From the NCBI GenBank assembly GCA_965217075.1, contig CBDCHC010000010.1:62001-126000 (forward strand): a stretch of 64,000 bases of DNA, in the 5' to 3' direction. The notes below the pieces were generated by a model. It was not told the DNA's origin, ran no database searches, and saw nothing but the letters and a program-made list of their open reading frames with translations. The DNA is from CBDCHC01 sp965217075. GTDB lineage: Bacteria; Pseudomonadota; Gammaproteobacteria; PS1; Pseudothioglobaceae. Shown in pieces: positions 53,931 to 63,642 of this stretch (its first letter is position 1; each line of letters starts with the position of its first letter). The position numbers and the translations under genes are program-made.

Positions 53931-53944
53931 GTGATATAAATCAC
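53931..53944. promoter_or_regulatory. CRP/FNR-type palindrome GTGAT-N4-ATCAC
   Basis: A perfect 14-base inverted repeat GTGATATAAATCAC lies between the regulator gene and narK1. It differs from the FNR consensus (TTGAT-N4-ATCAA) only at the outer base pair, where it matches the CRP half-site GTGA. It is centred about 40 bases upstream of a start that would follow the TAAAAT box at 53965, the usual class II activator position. It is also within 24 bases of the regulator's own start, so autoregulation is possible. Confidence 0.7.
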
Positions 53945-53956
53945 ATAAATAAGAGT

Positions 53957-53970
53957 TATAATATTAAAAT
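53957..53970 (+). promoter_or_regulatory. Candidate -10 boxes of the nar operon
   Basis: Two options overlap: TATAAT at 53957-53962 and TAAAAT at 53965-53970. The second places the palindrome near -40, as for FNR-activated promoters. The first would put it near -32, where a bound protein would more likely repress. Mapping the 5' end would decide. Confidence 0.45.
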
Positions 53971-54017
53971 TATTTTAATCTATTAAACTTAAAATTTTTA
54001 ATTTACGGGATTAGATT

Positions 54018-55337
54018 ATGTTTGATACTAAGCAATCTCGAGCGATTGCAGTTTTAACCTCAAATACTATAGCATTTACTGCTTGTTTTGCTGTTTGGGT
54101 TATGTTTTCTGTTATTGGCATTCCAATTAAAGAATTGTTGTCTCTTAATAACACTCAATTTGGTGTTTTAGTCGCCACCCCTATTTTAACTGGTTCAATT
54201 TTTAGACTACCAGTTGGCATGATGACAGATAAATTTGGTGGTAGAATCGTTTATTTTATTTTGCTACTTACAGTGCTTATTCCGCTATGGTTTATTGGTA
54301 GCGCTACGCAATATTGGCAATTTTTAGTTTTAGGTTTATTGGTAGGTGTAGCAGGCGCCTCATTTACTGTTGGCATCGCTTATACTGCTAAATGGTTTGA
54401 TAGAAAACATCAAGGTTTTGCTATGGGAATTTTTGGTGCTGGTAATGCAGGTGCTGCAATTACAAACTTTGTAGCCCCTTCTATTGTGCTTGCTTTTGGC
54501 TGGCAAATGGTACCTAAGATCTATGCCATAGCTATGGCAATTGTAGTTATTTTATACTGGATGTTTACTTATACTGATCCAGGGCACAAACATGCTTCTA
54601 AAATAACAATTAAACAGCAGTTGCAAGTCTTAAAAGATCCTAAAGTTTGGAAATACATGCAATATTATTCTTTAGTATTTGGTGGTTTTGTAGGCTTGTC
54701 TTTGTGGATGACTAAATATTATATTAGCGAATACGGCTTTGATTTAAAAACTGCTGCTTTATTGGGCGCTATTTTTGTATTACCTTCTGGCATTATTAGA
54801 GCTTTAGGCGGATGGTTTTCTGATAAATATGGCGCTTATAAGGTTACTTGGTGGGTTATGTGGATTTCGTTAATTTGTTTATTTTTTATGTCTTATCCAC
54901 AAACAGCCTTATTAATTAAAACCACTACAGGTGAGGTAAAACTTGATATTGGGTTAAATGTTTGGGCATTTACAGCTTTATTATTTGTTTTAGGTATTTC
55001 TTGGGGTTTTGGCAAGGCATCTGTATTTAAATTTTTATCTGATGAATATCCAGAAAATATTGGCATTGTCTCTGGTATTGTTGGTTTAGCAGGAGGCATG
55101 GGAGGTTTTACTTTGCCTATTATGTTTGGTGCTTTAATTGATCTTACTGGCATCAATAGTATAATATTTATGCTATTGTACGGGGCTACTGCAGTTTCAC
55201 TAATATGGATGTACTTTACTTTTGGTAAAGAACAAAAGGTTAAAAATATTAAACGAGCAAAAGATAATGCTGTTAAAAAATATACAGCAAAACAAGATAG
55301 TTCAGATAAATTTATTTCAACTAAAACAACACAATAG
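54018..55337 (+). CDS. narK: Nitrate/nitrite transporter NarK1
   Basis: This 439-residue major facilitator protein has about 12 membrane helices, the motif RLPVGMMTDKFGGR in loop 2-3 and the nitrate signature G-A-G-N-A-G-A-A-I near helix 5, plus GLAGGMGGF in the second half. The NarK1/NarK2 pair usually combines a nitrate/proton symporter with a nitrate/nitrite exchanger. This shorter first protein is more like the NarK1 type. It is the first gene of narK1-narK2-narGHJI. A DnaA-box-like TTATCCACA at 54893 is coding chance. Confidence 0.9.
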   Translation: MFDTKQSRAIAVLTSNTIAFTACFAVWVMFSVIGIPIKELLSLNNTQFGVLVATPILTGSIFRLPVGMMTDKFGGRIVYFILLLTVLIPLWFIGSATQYWQFLVLGLLVGVAGASFTVGIAYTAKWFDRKHQGFAMGIFGAGNAGAAITNFVAPSIVLAFGWQMVPKIYAIAMAIVVILYWMFTYTDPGHKHASKITIKQQLQVLKDPKVWKYMQYYSLVFGGFVGLSLWMTKYYISEYGFDLKTAALLGAIFVLPSGIIRALGGWFSDKYGAYKVTWWVMWISLICLFFMSYPQTALLIKTTTGEVKLDIGLNVWAFTALLFVLGISWGFGKASVFKFLSDEYPENIGIVSGIVGLAGGMGGFTLPIMFGALIDLTGINSIIFMLLYGATAVSLIWMYFTFGKEQKVKNIKRAKDNAVKKYTAKQDSSDKFISTKTTQ

Positions 55338-55367
55338 TAAAAAAATAATCACCTAAAAAGGAGAAAT

Positions 55368-56981
55368 ATGGCAAAAAATATAAAAAATTGGGACCCAGAT
55401 AACGAACAACAGTGGCAAAGTACTGGCAAAAATATTGCTAATCGTAATTTATGGATATCAATTCCTAGCTTATTAGCGGGTTTTGCTACTTGGCTTATGT
55501 GGGGTATTATTACTGTACAAATGTTAAATACAGGTTATGGTGGTTTTGATAAGTCACAATTATTTACTTTAGCAGCTATTGCAGGTTTAGCCGGTGCAAC
55601 ACTTAGAATACCGTCAACCTTTTTTATTCGTTTAGCAGGTGGTAGAAATACTATTTTCCTGACAACTGCTCTTTTAATACTGCCTGCTTTAGGCTTAGGT
55701 ATTGCATTATCCAAACCTGATACACCATTTTGGCATTTTCAAATTTTAGCCCTACTTTCTGGTTTTGGCGGGGGTAACTTTGCCTCTTCAATGTCAAATA
55801 TTTCTTTCTTCTTTCCGAAAAAAATTCAGGGTTATTCTTTAGGAATGAATGCAGGTTTAGGTAATTTTGGCGTAACTACCATGCAAATTGTTATTCCTTT
55901 GGTAATGACATTAGCGGTAATGGGCGACCCTACAGAATTACAAATTGTCTCAGGTACTTTAATTGGTAAAATTCCTGCTGGCACAGATACCTATTTACAG
56001 AATGCTGGTTATGTTTGGTTAATTATTTTAATTCCACTTACTATTGCTGCTTGGTTAGGAATGAATAATATTACTGAAAACCATGTATCTCCTAAAATCG
56101 GTTCAACTTTAGGTGCTTTTATTAAAATTATTGTGATGTTAATTTTAGGTTTAGCAACAGCTACTTTTGGTTTGTGGTTAATGTTGCCAGAAGTTGCCTC
56201 AGGGTCAGGTTTAATGTTAAGTAAATGGGTGGTATTACCTGTTATTATTGCATTAACTGTATTGCTACTTAAATTATTACCCCTTGGTAGCGATTATAAA
56301 GAAGGCCTAAAGCGTCAATATAAAATTTTTGAAAACAAACATACTTGGGCGATGACGATTATTTATGTGATGACATTTGGCTCATTTATCGGTTATGCAG
56401 CAACTTTGGCTTTATCAATTAAAGTTATTTTTGGTTTTCAACATATTTTAGTTGATGGTGTGATGACTCATAACACGGTAAACCCTAATGGACCATCGGC
56501 TTTAACTTACGCTTGGATGGGGGCTTTTGTTGGCGCTCTTATTCGTCCAATTGGTGGCATGATTGCCGATAAAATTGGTGGCGCTAAAGTAACACAGATT
56601 ATTTCGGCTGTTATGGTAGCTTCAGCACTTGGTGTGGCTTATTTTATGAAGCAAGCTTATGCTTCAGCAACACCTGAAGAGTTTTTCTGGCCATTTTTGA
56701 TTTTATTTGTTATATTATTTGCAATGACCGGCTTAGGCAATGGCTCTACTTTTAGAACAATTTCGCAAGTATTTAATAAAGAGCAAGCAGGGCCTGTATT
56801 AGGCTGGACCTCTGCAGTTGCAGCTTATGGCGCTTTTATTATTCCTAAAGTATTTGGTGAGCAGATTAAAGCAACTACACCTGAAAATGCCCTTTACGGC
56901 TTTGCTATTTTTTATGCTATTTGTATGGTGATTAATTGGTGGTTTTATTTACGTAAAAATGCTGAATTTCATAATCCATAA
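55368..56981 (+). CDS. narK2: Nitrate/nitrite antiporter NarK2
   Basis: This 537-residue MFS protein is longer than NarK1 because of an N-terminal soluble segment (WDPDNEQQWQ) and a central insertion. It carries MNAGLGNFGVTTMQ, the nitrate signature, and RPIGGMIADKIGG in the second half. It probably exchanges external nitrate for internal nitrite once respiration runs. A strong AAAGGAG ribosome site is 8 bases before the ATG. Confidence 0.9.
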   Translation: MAKNIKNWDPDNEQQWQSTGKNIANRNLWISIPSLLAGFATWLMWGIITVQMLNTGYGGFDKSQLFTLAAIAGLAGATLRIPSTFFIRLAGGRNTIFLTTALLILPALGLGIALSKPDTPFWHFQILALLSGFGGGNFASSMSNISFFFPKKIQGYSLGMNAGLGNFGVTTMQIVIPLVMTLAVMGDPTELQIVSGTLIGKIPAGTDTYLQNAGYVWLIILIPLTIAAWLGMNNITENHVSPKIGSTLGAFIKIIVMLILGLATATFGLWLMLPEVASGSGLMLSKWVVLPVIIALTVLLLKLLPLGSDYKEGLKRQYKIFENKHTWAMTIIYVMTFGSFIGYAATLALSIKVIFGFQHILVDGVMTHNTVNPNGPSALTYAWMGAFVGALIRPIGGMIADKIGGAKVTQIISAVMVASALGVAYFMKQAYASATPEEFFWPFLILFVILFAMTGLGNGSTFRTISQVFNKEQAGPVLGWTSAVAAYGAFIIPKVFGEQIKATTPENALYGFAIFYAICMVINWWFYLRKNAEFHNP

Positions 56982-57012
56982 TAATATAAATAAAAACAGA
57001 TAGGAGATAAAT

Positions 57013-60000
57013 ATGAGTCATTTATTAGATAGATTAACTTTTTTTACAAAAATAGCACCAGAAGAATTTGCCAGTGGGCACGGAAAATTAGTTTACGAAA
57101 ACAGAGATTGGGAAAGGGCTTATAGAGGTCGTTGGGGACATGATAAGGTTGTGCGTTCAACGCATGGTGTTAATTGCACAGGTTCTTGTAGTTGGAAAAT
57201 TTATGTAAAAAATGGACTAGTTACTTGGGAGACGCAACAGACTAATTATCCGAGGACTCGTCCAGATTTGCCTGACCATGAACCTAGAGGTTGTCAAAGA
57301 GGGGCAACATATTCATGGTATTTATATAGTGCTACCCGCCTTAAATACCCCTTAATTCGTTCTAAATTATTGCGTACTTGGCGTGAAGCTAAAAAACAAC
57401 ATAATGATCCAGTTGATGCCTGGAAGTCAATTATGGACGATAAGGCTAAAACAAAAGAGTATAAACAGGTGCGTGGCTTAGGTGGTATGGTGCGTGCTGA
57501 CTGGGATGAGGTTAATGAAATTATCGCAGCCGCTAATATTTATACGGCTAAAACTTATGGTCCGGATAGAGTTGTTGGTTTTTCACCTATTCCTGCTATG
57601 TCAATGGTATCTTATGCAGCAGGATCTCGTTATTTATCTCTCATTGGCGGTACTTGTTTAAGTTTTTATGATTGGTACTGTGATTTACCACCCTCGTCAC
57701 CACAAGTATGGGGCGAACAAACTGATGTGCCTGAAAGCGCTGATTGGTATAACTCGTCTTATATTATGGCATGGGGCTCTAATGTACCACAAACTCGTAC
57801 ACCTGACGCTCACTTTTTTACAGAATCTCGTTATAATGGTACTAAAACTATTGCAGTAACGCCTGATTTTAGTGAGGTTGCTAAGTTGTCTGATGAGTGG
57901 ATGAGTCCCACTCAAGGCACAGACGCTGCTCTTGCTATGACAATGGGACATGTTATTTTAACGGAGTATCATGTCACCAACAAAAGCGAATATTTCACCA
58001 ACTATATCAAGCAATATACAGACATGCCGTTTTTGGTAATATTGGAAGAAAAACAAGGCGTGCTTGCAGCTGGGAGAACACTTAGAGCTTCAGATATTGA
58101 TGGTGCTTTGGGCGAAAAAAATAATACTGAGTGGAAGCCATTACTGATTGATGGTGTTACTAATAAAATCGTTGTTCCAACAGGAACGGTTGGCTCTCGT
58201 TGGGATGGTTCTGGCAAGTGGAACATTAAAAATAAAAATGCCATGAATGGTGCAGATATTGAGCCAAAAACTACCTTAAAAAATGATAACGACGAAATCG
58301 TATCTGTTGGTTTTCCGTATTTTAATAACAAAGCACATGAGCAAGAAATATTTACAAATACAGATCATGATGCTGTTTTAATGAGAAACATACCTATTAA
58401 GATAGTTAAGTTAGCTGGCGGCAAGCAGGTTAAGGTTGCCACTGTATTTGACTTAATGATGGCAAATTATAGTGTTGATCAAGGATTAGGCGGCGATAAT
58501 GTAGCTGTCTCATTTGATGACGATACGCCTTACACGCCAGCTTGGTGTGAAAAAGTAACAGGCGTGCCAAAAGAGCAAACCATTCGTATTGCAAAAGAAT
58601 TTTCAGAAAATGCGGATAAAACGCAAGGCAAGTCAATGGTAATTTTAGGCGCAGCTGTTAATCATTGGTACCATATGGATATGATTTATCGTGGTATTAT
58701 TAACATGCTTATGATGTGTGGTTGTATTGGCAAATCAGGTGGTGGGTGGTCTCATTATGTTGGGCAAGAAAAACTTCGTCCACAAACAGGTTGGTTGCCG
58801 CTGGCATTTGGTCTGGATTGGCATCGTCCGCCTCGTCATATGAATGGTACTTCATTTTTTTATAACCACTCTAGTCAATGGCGTTATGAAAAATTAGAAG
58901 TTAATGATATTTTATCACCGTTGGCCAATAAAAAAGAATGGGAGAAGCATACTATGATAGATTGTAATATTCGTAGTGAAAAAATGGGCTGGCTTCCTTC
59001 GGCGCCACAACTTGAAGATAATCCTTTAAACATCACTAAACAAGCAAAAAAAGCAAAAATGGATGTTAAAGATTATATTGTTCAACAACTAAAAACTAAA
59101 GATTTAAAGTTTTCTTGTGAAGATCCTGATAATCCAAAAAATTTCCCTCATAACATGTTTATTTGGCGCTCTAACTTATTAGGCTCTAGCGGCAAAGGAC
59201 ACGAATATTTATTAAAGCATTTGTTAGGCACACAAAATGCAGTGCTTGGCAATGAAACAGACAAAAAACCATCTGAGCTTAAATGGCGAAAAGGCGCAGA
59301 AGGCAAGGTAGATTTATTTGTAACTCTTGATTTTAGAATGTCAACAACTTGTTTATATTCTGACATTGTACTGCCTTCAGCAACGTGGTATGAAAAAAAT
59401 GACTTAAATACTTCAGACATGCATCCATTTATTCATCCATTATCTAAGGCAGTTGATCCAGCATGGGAATCAAGAAGTGATTGGGATATTTATAAAGGGT
59501 TAGCAAAAAAATTCTCAGAACTTTGTCCTGGACATTTAGGCAAGGAGCAAGATGTAGTTGCTTTGCCTATTTTGCATGATACACCAGCAGAAATGGCGCA
59601 AGCAACTGATGTTAAAGCTTGGTTTAATGACGAATGTGAGGCCATTCCCGGCAAAACTATGCCAAACTTTATTGAAGTTGAAAGGAATTATCCAGATACT
59701 TATAAGAAATTTACTGCACTAGGTCCATTGATGTCTAAGATAGGCAATGGTGGCAAAGGTATTGCTTGGAACACTGAAGATGAAGTTGCCTTATTGGGTG
59801 GTTTGAATCAAGTTGTTAGGGAAGAAGGCGTTTCTAAAGGGCTGCCTAAAATAGAAACTGATATTGATGCAACTGAAGTTATTTTATCTTTAGCGCCTGA
59901 AACCAATGGGCAAGTTGCTGTTAAGGCTTGGGAGGCGTTAGGAAAAATAACAGGTAGAGATCATACTCACTTAGCAAAACCCAAAGAAGATGAAAAAATC

Positions 60001-60747
60001 AGGTTTAGAGATGTGCAAGCACAACCCAGAAAAATCATCTCATCGCCGACTTGGTCTGGCTTGGAAGATGAGCATGTGAGTTATAATGCAGGTTATACCA
60101 ATGTACATGAATATATTCCTTGGCGAACACTTACAGGCAGACAACAGTTTTATCAAGATCACAAGTGGATGGTAGATTTTGGTGAAAATTTGTGTACTTA
60201 CAAGCCACCTATTAATACCAAAACAGTTGCGCCTATTATTAATGAGAATGACGATGGACGCTCTCAAGTTGTTTTAAATTGGATTACACCGCATCAAAAA
60301 TGGGGAATACATTCTACTTATTCTGATAATTTATTAATGCTAACGCTTAATCGCGGTGGTCCAGTGGTATGGATTAGTGAAATTGATGCTAAAAAGATTA
60401 GCGTGGTAGATAACGATTGGATTGAGTTATATAATGTTAATGGTACGATTGCAGCAAGAGCCGTGGTATCACAAAGGGTACCAGAAGGGATGTCAATGAT
60501 GTATCACGCTCAAGAGAAAATTACTACCACACCTGTGGCAGAAAAATCAGGCTTTAGAGGTGGTATTCACAATTCAGTCACTAGAACAATTACCAAGCCA
60601 ACCCATATGATTGGTGGCTATGCACAATTGTCTTATGGATTTAACTATTACGGCACAGTGGGCTCTAATCGTGATGAGTTTGTGGTCGTGCGTAAAATGA
60701 ACAAAGTAGATTGGAAGGATGAACCAGCAAAGGGAGCTAACTCATGA
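57013..60747 (+). CDS. narG: Respiratory nitrate reductase alpha subunit NarG
   Basis: This 1244-residue protein (E. coli 1247) has the FS0 cluster ligands H51, C55, C59 and C94 (THGVNCTGSCSW ... EPRGCQRG), followed by GLVTWETQQTNYPRTRPDLP. The Mo-bisMGD region includes PAMSMVSYAAG, FYDWYCDLPPSSPQ and AWGSNVPQTRTPDAHFFTE. There is no twin-arginine signal, so it is cytoplasmic-facing. It reduces nitrate to nitrite. Base composition is clearly richer in GC than dnaN (49 of 120 bases at 60001-60120). It overlaps narH by 4 bases. Confidence 0.97.
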   Translation: MSHLLDRLTFFTKIAPEEFASGHGKLVYENRDWERAYRGRWGHDKVVRSTHGVNCTGSCSWKIYVKNGLVTWETQQTNYPRTRPDLPDHEPRGCQRGATYSWYLYSATRLKYPLIRSKLLRTWREAKKQHNDPVDAWKSIMDDKAKTKEYKQVRGLGGMVRADWDEVNEIIAAANIYTAKTYGPDRVVGFSPIPAMSMVSYAAGSRYLSLIGGTCLSFYDWYCDLPPSSPQVWGEQTDVPESADWYNSSYIMAWGSNVPQTRTPDAHFFTESRYNGTKTIAVTPDFSEVAKLSDEWMSPTQGTDAALAMTMGHVILTEYHVTNKSEYFTNYIKQYTDMPFLVILEEKQGVLAAGRTLRASDIDGALGEKNNTEWKPLLIDGVTNKIVVPTGTVGSRWDGSGKWNIKNKNAMNGADIEPKTTLKNDNDEIVSVGFPYFNNKAHEQEIFTNTDHDAVLMRNIPIKIVKLAGGKQVKVATVFDLMMANYSVDQGLGGDNVAVSFDDDTPYTPAWCEKVTGVPKEQTIRIAKEFSENADKTQGKSMVILGAAVNHWYHMDMIYRGIINMLMMCGCIGKSGGGWSHYVGQEKLRPQTGWLPLAFGLDWHRPPRHMNGTSFFYNHSSQWRYEKLEVNDILSPLANKKEWEKHTMIDCNIRSEKMGWLPSAPQLEDNPLNITKQAKKAKMDVKDYIVQQLKTKDLKFSCEDPDNPKNFPHNMFIWRSNLLGSSGKGHEYLLKHLLGTQNAVLGNETDKKPSELKWRKGAEGKVDLFVTLDFRMSTTCLYSDIVLPSATWYEKNDLNTSDMHPFIHPLSKAVDPAWESRSDWDIYKGLAKKFSELCPGHLGKEQDVVALPILHDTPAEMAQATDVKAWFNDECEAIPGKTMPNFIEVERNYPDTYKKFTALGPLMSKIGNGGKGIAWNTEDEVALLGGLNQVVREEGVSKGLPKIETDIDATEVILSLAPETNGQVAVKAWEALGKITGRDHTHLAKPKEDEKIRFRDVQAQPRKIISSPTWSGLEDEHVSYNAGYTNVHEYIPWRTLTGRQQFYQDHKWMVDFGENLCTYKPPINTKTVAPIINENDDGRSQVVLNWITPHQKWGIHSTYSDNLLMLTLNRGGPVVWISEIDAKKISVVDNDWIELYNVNGTIAARAVVSQRVPEGMSMMYHAQEKITTTPVAEKSGFRGGIHNSVTRTITKPTHMIGGYAQLSYGFNYYGTVGSNRDEFVVVRKMNKVDWKDEPAKGANS

Positions 60748-62285
60748 AAATAAGAGCACAGATAGGAATGGTTTTAAATTTGGACAAGTGTATTGGTTGT
60801 CATACTTGCTCTGTTACTTGTAAAAATGTATGGACTTCGCGCCAAGGCGTTGAGTACGCTTGGTTTAACAATGTAGAGAGTAAGCCTGGTATTGGCTATC
60901 CTGTTGATTGGGAAAATCAAGACAAGTGGAATGGTGGCTGGGTGTCTAAAAATGGCAAATTACAGCCCAAGGTCGGTGGTAAGTTTAGGTTATTAGCAAA
61001 AATATTTGCCAATCCTGATTTGCCTGAAATTGATGATTACTATGAGCCATTCACGTTTAATTATGCGCATTTGCAAAATGCACCTGAAATGTTAACACCT
61101 CCTGTGGCAAGACCACATTCTATGATTACTGGTGAAGTGATGGAAAAGCCAGAATGGGGCCCTAATTGGGAAGAAATTTTAGGTGGTGAGTTTAAAAAAC
61201 GTGCTAAAGATTATAATTTTAAAGAAATAGAAAAAGAAATTTATGGACAGTTTGAAAATACATTTATGATGTACCTGCCACGTCTGTGTGAGCATTGCCT
61301 TAATCCATCTTGTGTGGCAGCATGCCCATCTGGTGCTATTTATAAACGTGAAGAAGATGGTATTGTTTTAATTGATCAAGACAAGTGCCGTGGCTGGAGA
61401 ATGTGTGTTAGCGCCTGTCCTTATAAAAAGATTTATTATAATTGGCAGTCTGGTAAATCAGAAAAATGTACGTTTTGCTATCCAAGGATAGAATCTGGAG
61501 AACCAACAGTTTGTTCTGAGACTTGTGTTGGTAGAATTCGCTCATTAGGGGTGATTCTTTATGATGCAGATAAAATTGCAGAAATGGCCAATATGAGCGA
61601 TGAAAAAGATTTGTATGAAGCTCAGTTGAGTATTTTCTTAGATCCAAATGATAAAGTTGTTCAGGCACAAGCCAAAAAAGATGGCGTGCCTGATAGTTGG
61701 ATTGAAGCCGCTCAAAACTCACCTGTTTATAAAATGGCAATTGACTGGAAGGTGGCTTTTCCACTGCATCCTGAGTATAGAACACTACCTATGGTTTGGT
61801 ATGTACCGCCTTTATCCCCAATTCAAAATGCAATTGAAAAAGGTGTGATTGACAATCGAGGCCCTATTCCAAATGTTGAGGAGTTACGGATTCCAATTCG
61901 TTATTTGGCAAATATGCTTACAGCAGGTGATGATAAACCAGTCATATTTGCTTTAAAGAGAATGATTGCAATGCGTAATTTTATGCGTGCAAAACGTGTT
62001 GATAATACTATTTTAACTAAAGTATTAGATGAGGTGGGTTTAACAGAAGACATGGTTGATGATATGTATAGAACTATGGCGCTAGCTGCTTATGAGGATA
62101 GATTTGTTATTCCTACTAATCATAAAGAATATGCAGGCGATACTCCTTTTGATAATGAAATTGCTTTTGATACCAGATCTTCTTGTGGTTTTAGTTTTGG
62201 CAATGGTTGCTCTGAAGGCGCCACAACAGCAACTTTATTTGGTGGTAAAACGCATTCTAATACAATGAATGGAAATATCTCATGA
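60744..62285 (+). CDS. narH: Respiratory nitrate reductase beta subunit NarH
   Basis: This 513-residue protein (E. coli 512) has four ferredoxin-type Cys groups: C16-I-G-C19-H-T-C22-x3-C26, CEHCLNPSCVAACP, CRGWRMCVSACP (with Trp in the position that makes the 3Fe-4S cluster) and CTFCYPRIESGEPTVCSETC. It carries electrons from NarI to NarG. The final tail SFGNGCSEG is of unknown role. It overlaps narJ by 4 bases. Confidence 0.97.
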   Translation: MKIRAQIGMVLNLDKCIGCHTCSVTCKNVWTSRQGVEYAWFNNVESKPGIGYPVDWENQDKWNGGWVSKNGKLQPKVGGKFRLLAKIFANPDLPEIDDYYEPFTFNYAHLQNAPEMLTPPVARPHSMITGEVMEKPEWGPNWEEILGGEFKKRAKDYNFKEIEKEIYGQFENTFMMYLPRLCEHCLNPSCVAACPSGAIYKREEDGIVLIDQDKCRGWRMCVSACPYKKIYYNWQSGKSEKCTFCYPRIESGEPTVCSETCVGRIRSLGVILYDADKIAEMANMSDEKDLYEAQLSIFLDPNDKVVQAQAKKDGVPDSWIEAAQNSPVYKMAIDWKVAFPLHPEYRTLPMVWYVPPLSPIQNAIEKGVIDNRGPIPNVEELRIPIRYLANMLTAGDDKPVIFALKRMIAMRNFMRAKRVDNTILTKVLDEVGLTEDMVDDMYRTMALAAYEDRFVIPTNHKEYAGDTPFDNEIAFDTRSSCGFSFGNGCSEGATTATLFGGKTHSNTMNGNIS

Positions 62286-62938
62286 AAACACTTAAAGTTT
62301 TAGCTGTTTTATTGTCTTATCCAGATATCAATGTTTATAAAAATGTTGGTAGTTTGGCTGAGACATTAAAACAAGAATCTTTATTATCTAAAAAAACTCT
62401 TAAAGCATTATTGTCTTTTATAGAGGATTATAAAAATAAAGATTTTTTAGAGCTGCAAGAACGTTTTGTGGCAACTTTTGATAGAAGTCGCGCCCATTGT
62501 TTAAATTTATTTGAACATATTCATGGCGAATCACGTGATCGTGGCCAAGCTATGGTTGATTTAGTTGATATGTACGCAAAGAAAAATTTATTTATTGATA
62601 AAAAAGAGCTGCCTGATTATTTGCCTTTATTTTTAGAGTATTTGTCTTTATGTGATATTAAAGAGGCAACAACTTCATTAGGGGATACGATTGATATTAT
62701 TGCTTTAATCGGCGGACATCTTAAAAAGCATAAGTCGCCTTATCAAATTATTTTTTCTGCATTAGAAGAATTATCTAACATTAAGGCAAATCAATTTAAA
62801 GTGGCAGAAGCAATAGAAAATAGTCCTAAAGAGCCAGAAACATTAGATGAGTTAGATGAGTTATGGCAAGAACAAGAAGCATTTAGTGGTGAATCATCAG
62901 AGTGTAGCACTTGTGAGACCAGTGCAACGCTAAATTAA
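62282..62938 (+). CDS. narJ: Nitrate reductase assembly chaperone NarJ
   Basis: This 218-residue, mostly helical protein of the TorD/NarJ family has ERFVATFDRSRAHCLNLFEH, a NarJ hallmark, then HGESRDRGQAM and DYLPLFLEYL. It binds the NarG N-terminus and promotes molybdenum cofactor insertion. The acidic tail with CSTCETS is slightly longer than the core. It is not part of the final complex. Confidence 0.93.
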   Translation: MKTLKVLAVLLSYPDINVYKNVGSLAETLKQESLLSKKTLKALLSFIEDYKNKDFLELQERFVATFDRSRAHCLNLFEHIHGESRDRGQAMVDLVDMYAKKNLFIDKKELPDYLPLFLEYLSLCDIKEATTSLGDTIDIIALIGGHLKKHKSPYQIIFSALEELSNIKANQFKVAEAIENSPKEPETLDELDELWQEQEAFSGESSECSTCETSATLN

Positions 62939-62953
62939 ACACGGAGATATATT

Positions 62954-63634
62954 ATGAATACTTTTTTAGACCAGTTTTTTTTCGGCTATTATCCTTATAT
63001 TGCTATGACAATATTTATTATAGGTAGTGCGCTGCGTTACGATAGAGATCAATACACTTGGAAAGCAGATTCATCGCAATTATTGCGAAAAAAAGGTATG
63101 TTGTGGGGCAGTAACTTATTCCATATTGGTATTATTTTATTATTCTTCGGCCATTTTGTGGGTTTATTAACACCAGAATGGGTATATCACCCGTTTATGA
63201 GTGCTGGCACTAAGCAAATAATGGCAATGATTGCTGGTGGAATTTTTGGTACAATGTGTTTGGTTGGCATGTTGATTTTGCTAAATAGACGCCTGTTTGA
63301 TAAACGTATTAATAAAACTAGTAAATCTAGTGATATTTTTATTTTATTTTATTTATTTGCACAATTATTATTAGGTTTGCTAACTATTCCTTACTCGGCA
63401 CAACATTTAGATGGTAGTTCCATGGTTGCTTTGGCTAATTGGGCGCAACACATCACTACTTTTAGAGCAGGTGCTGCTGATTTTATTATTGCCGAAGCTT
63501 GGGTGTTTAAATTACATTTAGTACTGGGAATGACTTTATTTGTTATTTTTCCATTTACTAGGTTAGTACATATTTGGAGTGTTCCAGTACAATATTTAAC
63601 ACGTACAAATTATCAAATAGTTAGAAGAAGATAA
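62954..63634 (+). CDS. narI: Respiratory nitrate reductase gamma subunit NarI
   Basis: This 226-residue cytochrome b (E. coli 225) has five membrane helices. Heme ligands are likely in FHIGIILLFFGHFVGLL and in KLHLVLGM ... TRLVHIWSVPV. It takes electrons from quinol and releases protons in the periplasm. A GGAGAT ribosome site precedes ATG 62954. Confidence 0.95.
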   Translation: MNTFLDQFFFGYYPYIAMTIFIIGSALRYDRDQYTWKADSSQLLRKKGMLWGSNLFHIGIILLFFGHFVGLLTPEWVYHPFMSAGTKQIMAMIAGGIFGTMCLVGMLILLNRRLFDKRINKTSKSSDIFILFYLFAQLLLGLLTIPYSAQHLDGSSMVALANWAQHITTFRAGAADFIIAEAWVFKLHLVLGMTLFVIFPFTRLVHIWSVPVQYLTRTNYQIVRRR

Positions 63635-63642
63635 TAAAGAAA

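Noticed and set aside
54893..54901. DnaA box TTATCCACA in narK1
   Set aside because: Single site within a coding region (S-Y-P-Q), no AT-rich unwinding region or second box.
57668..58331. Several short open frames inside narG on both strands
   Set aside because: All overlap the conserved NarG frame and have no family resemblance.
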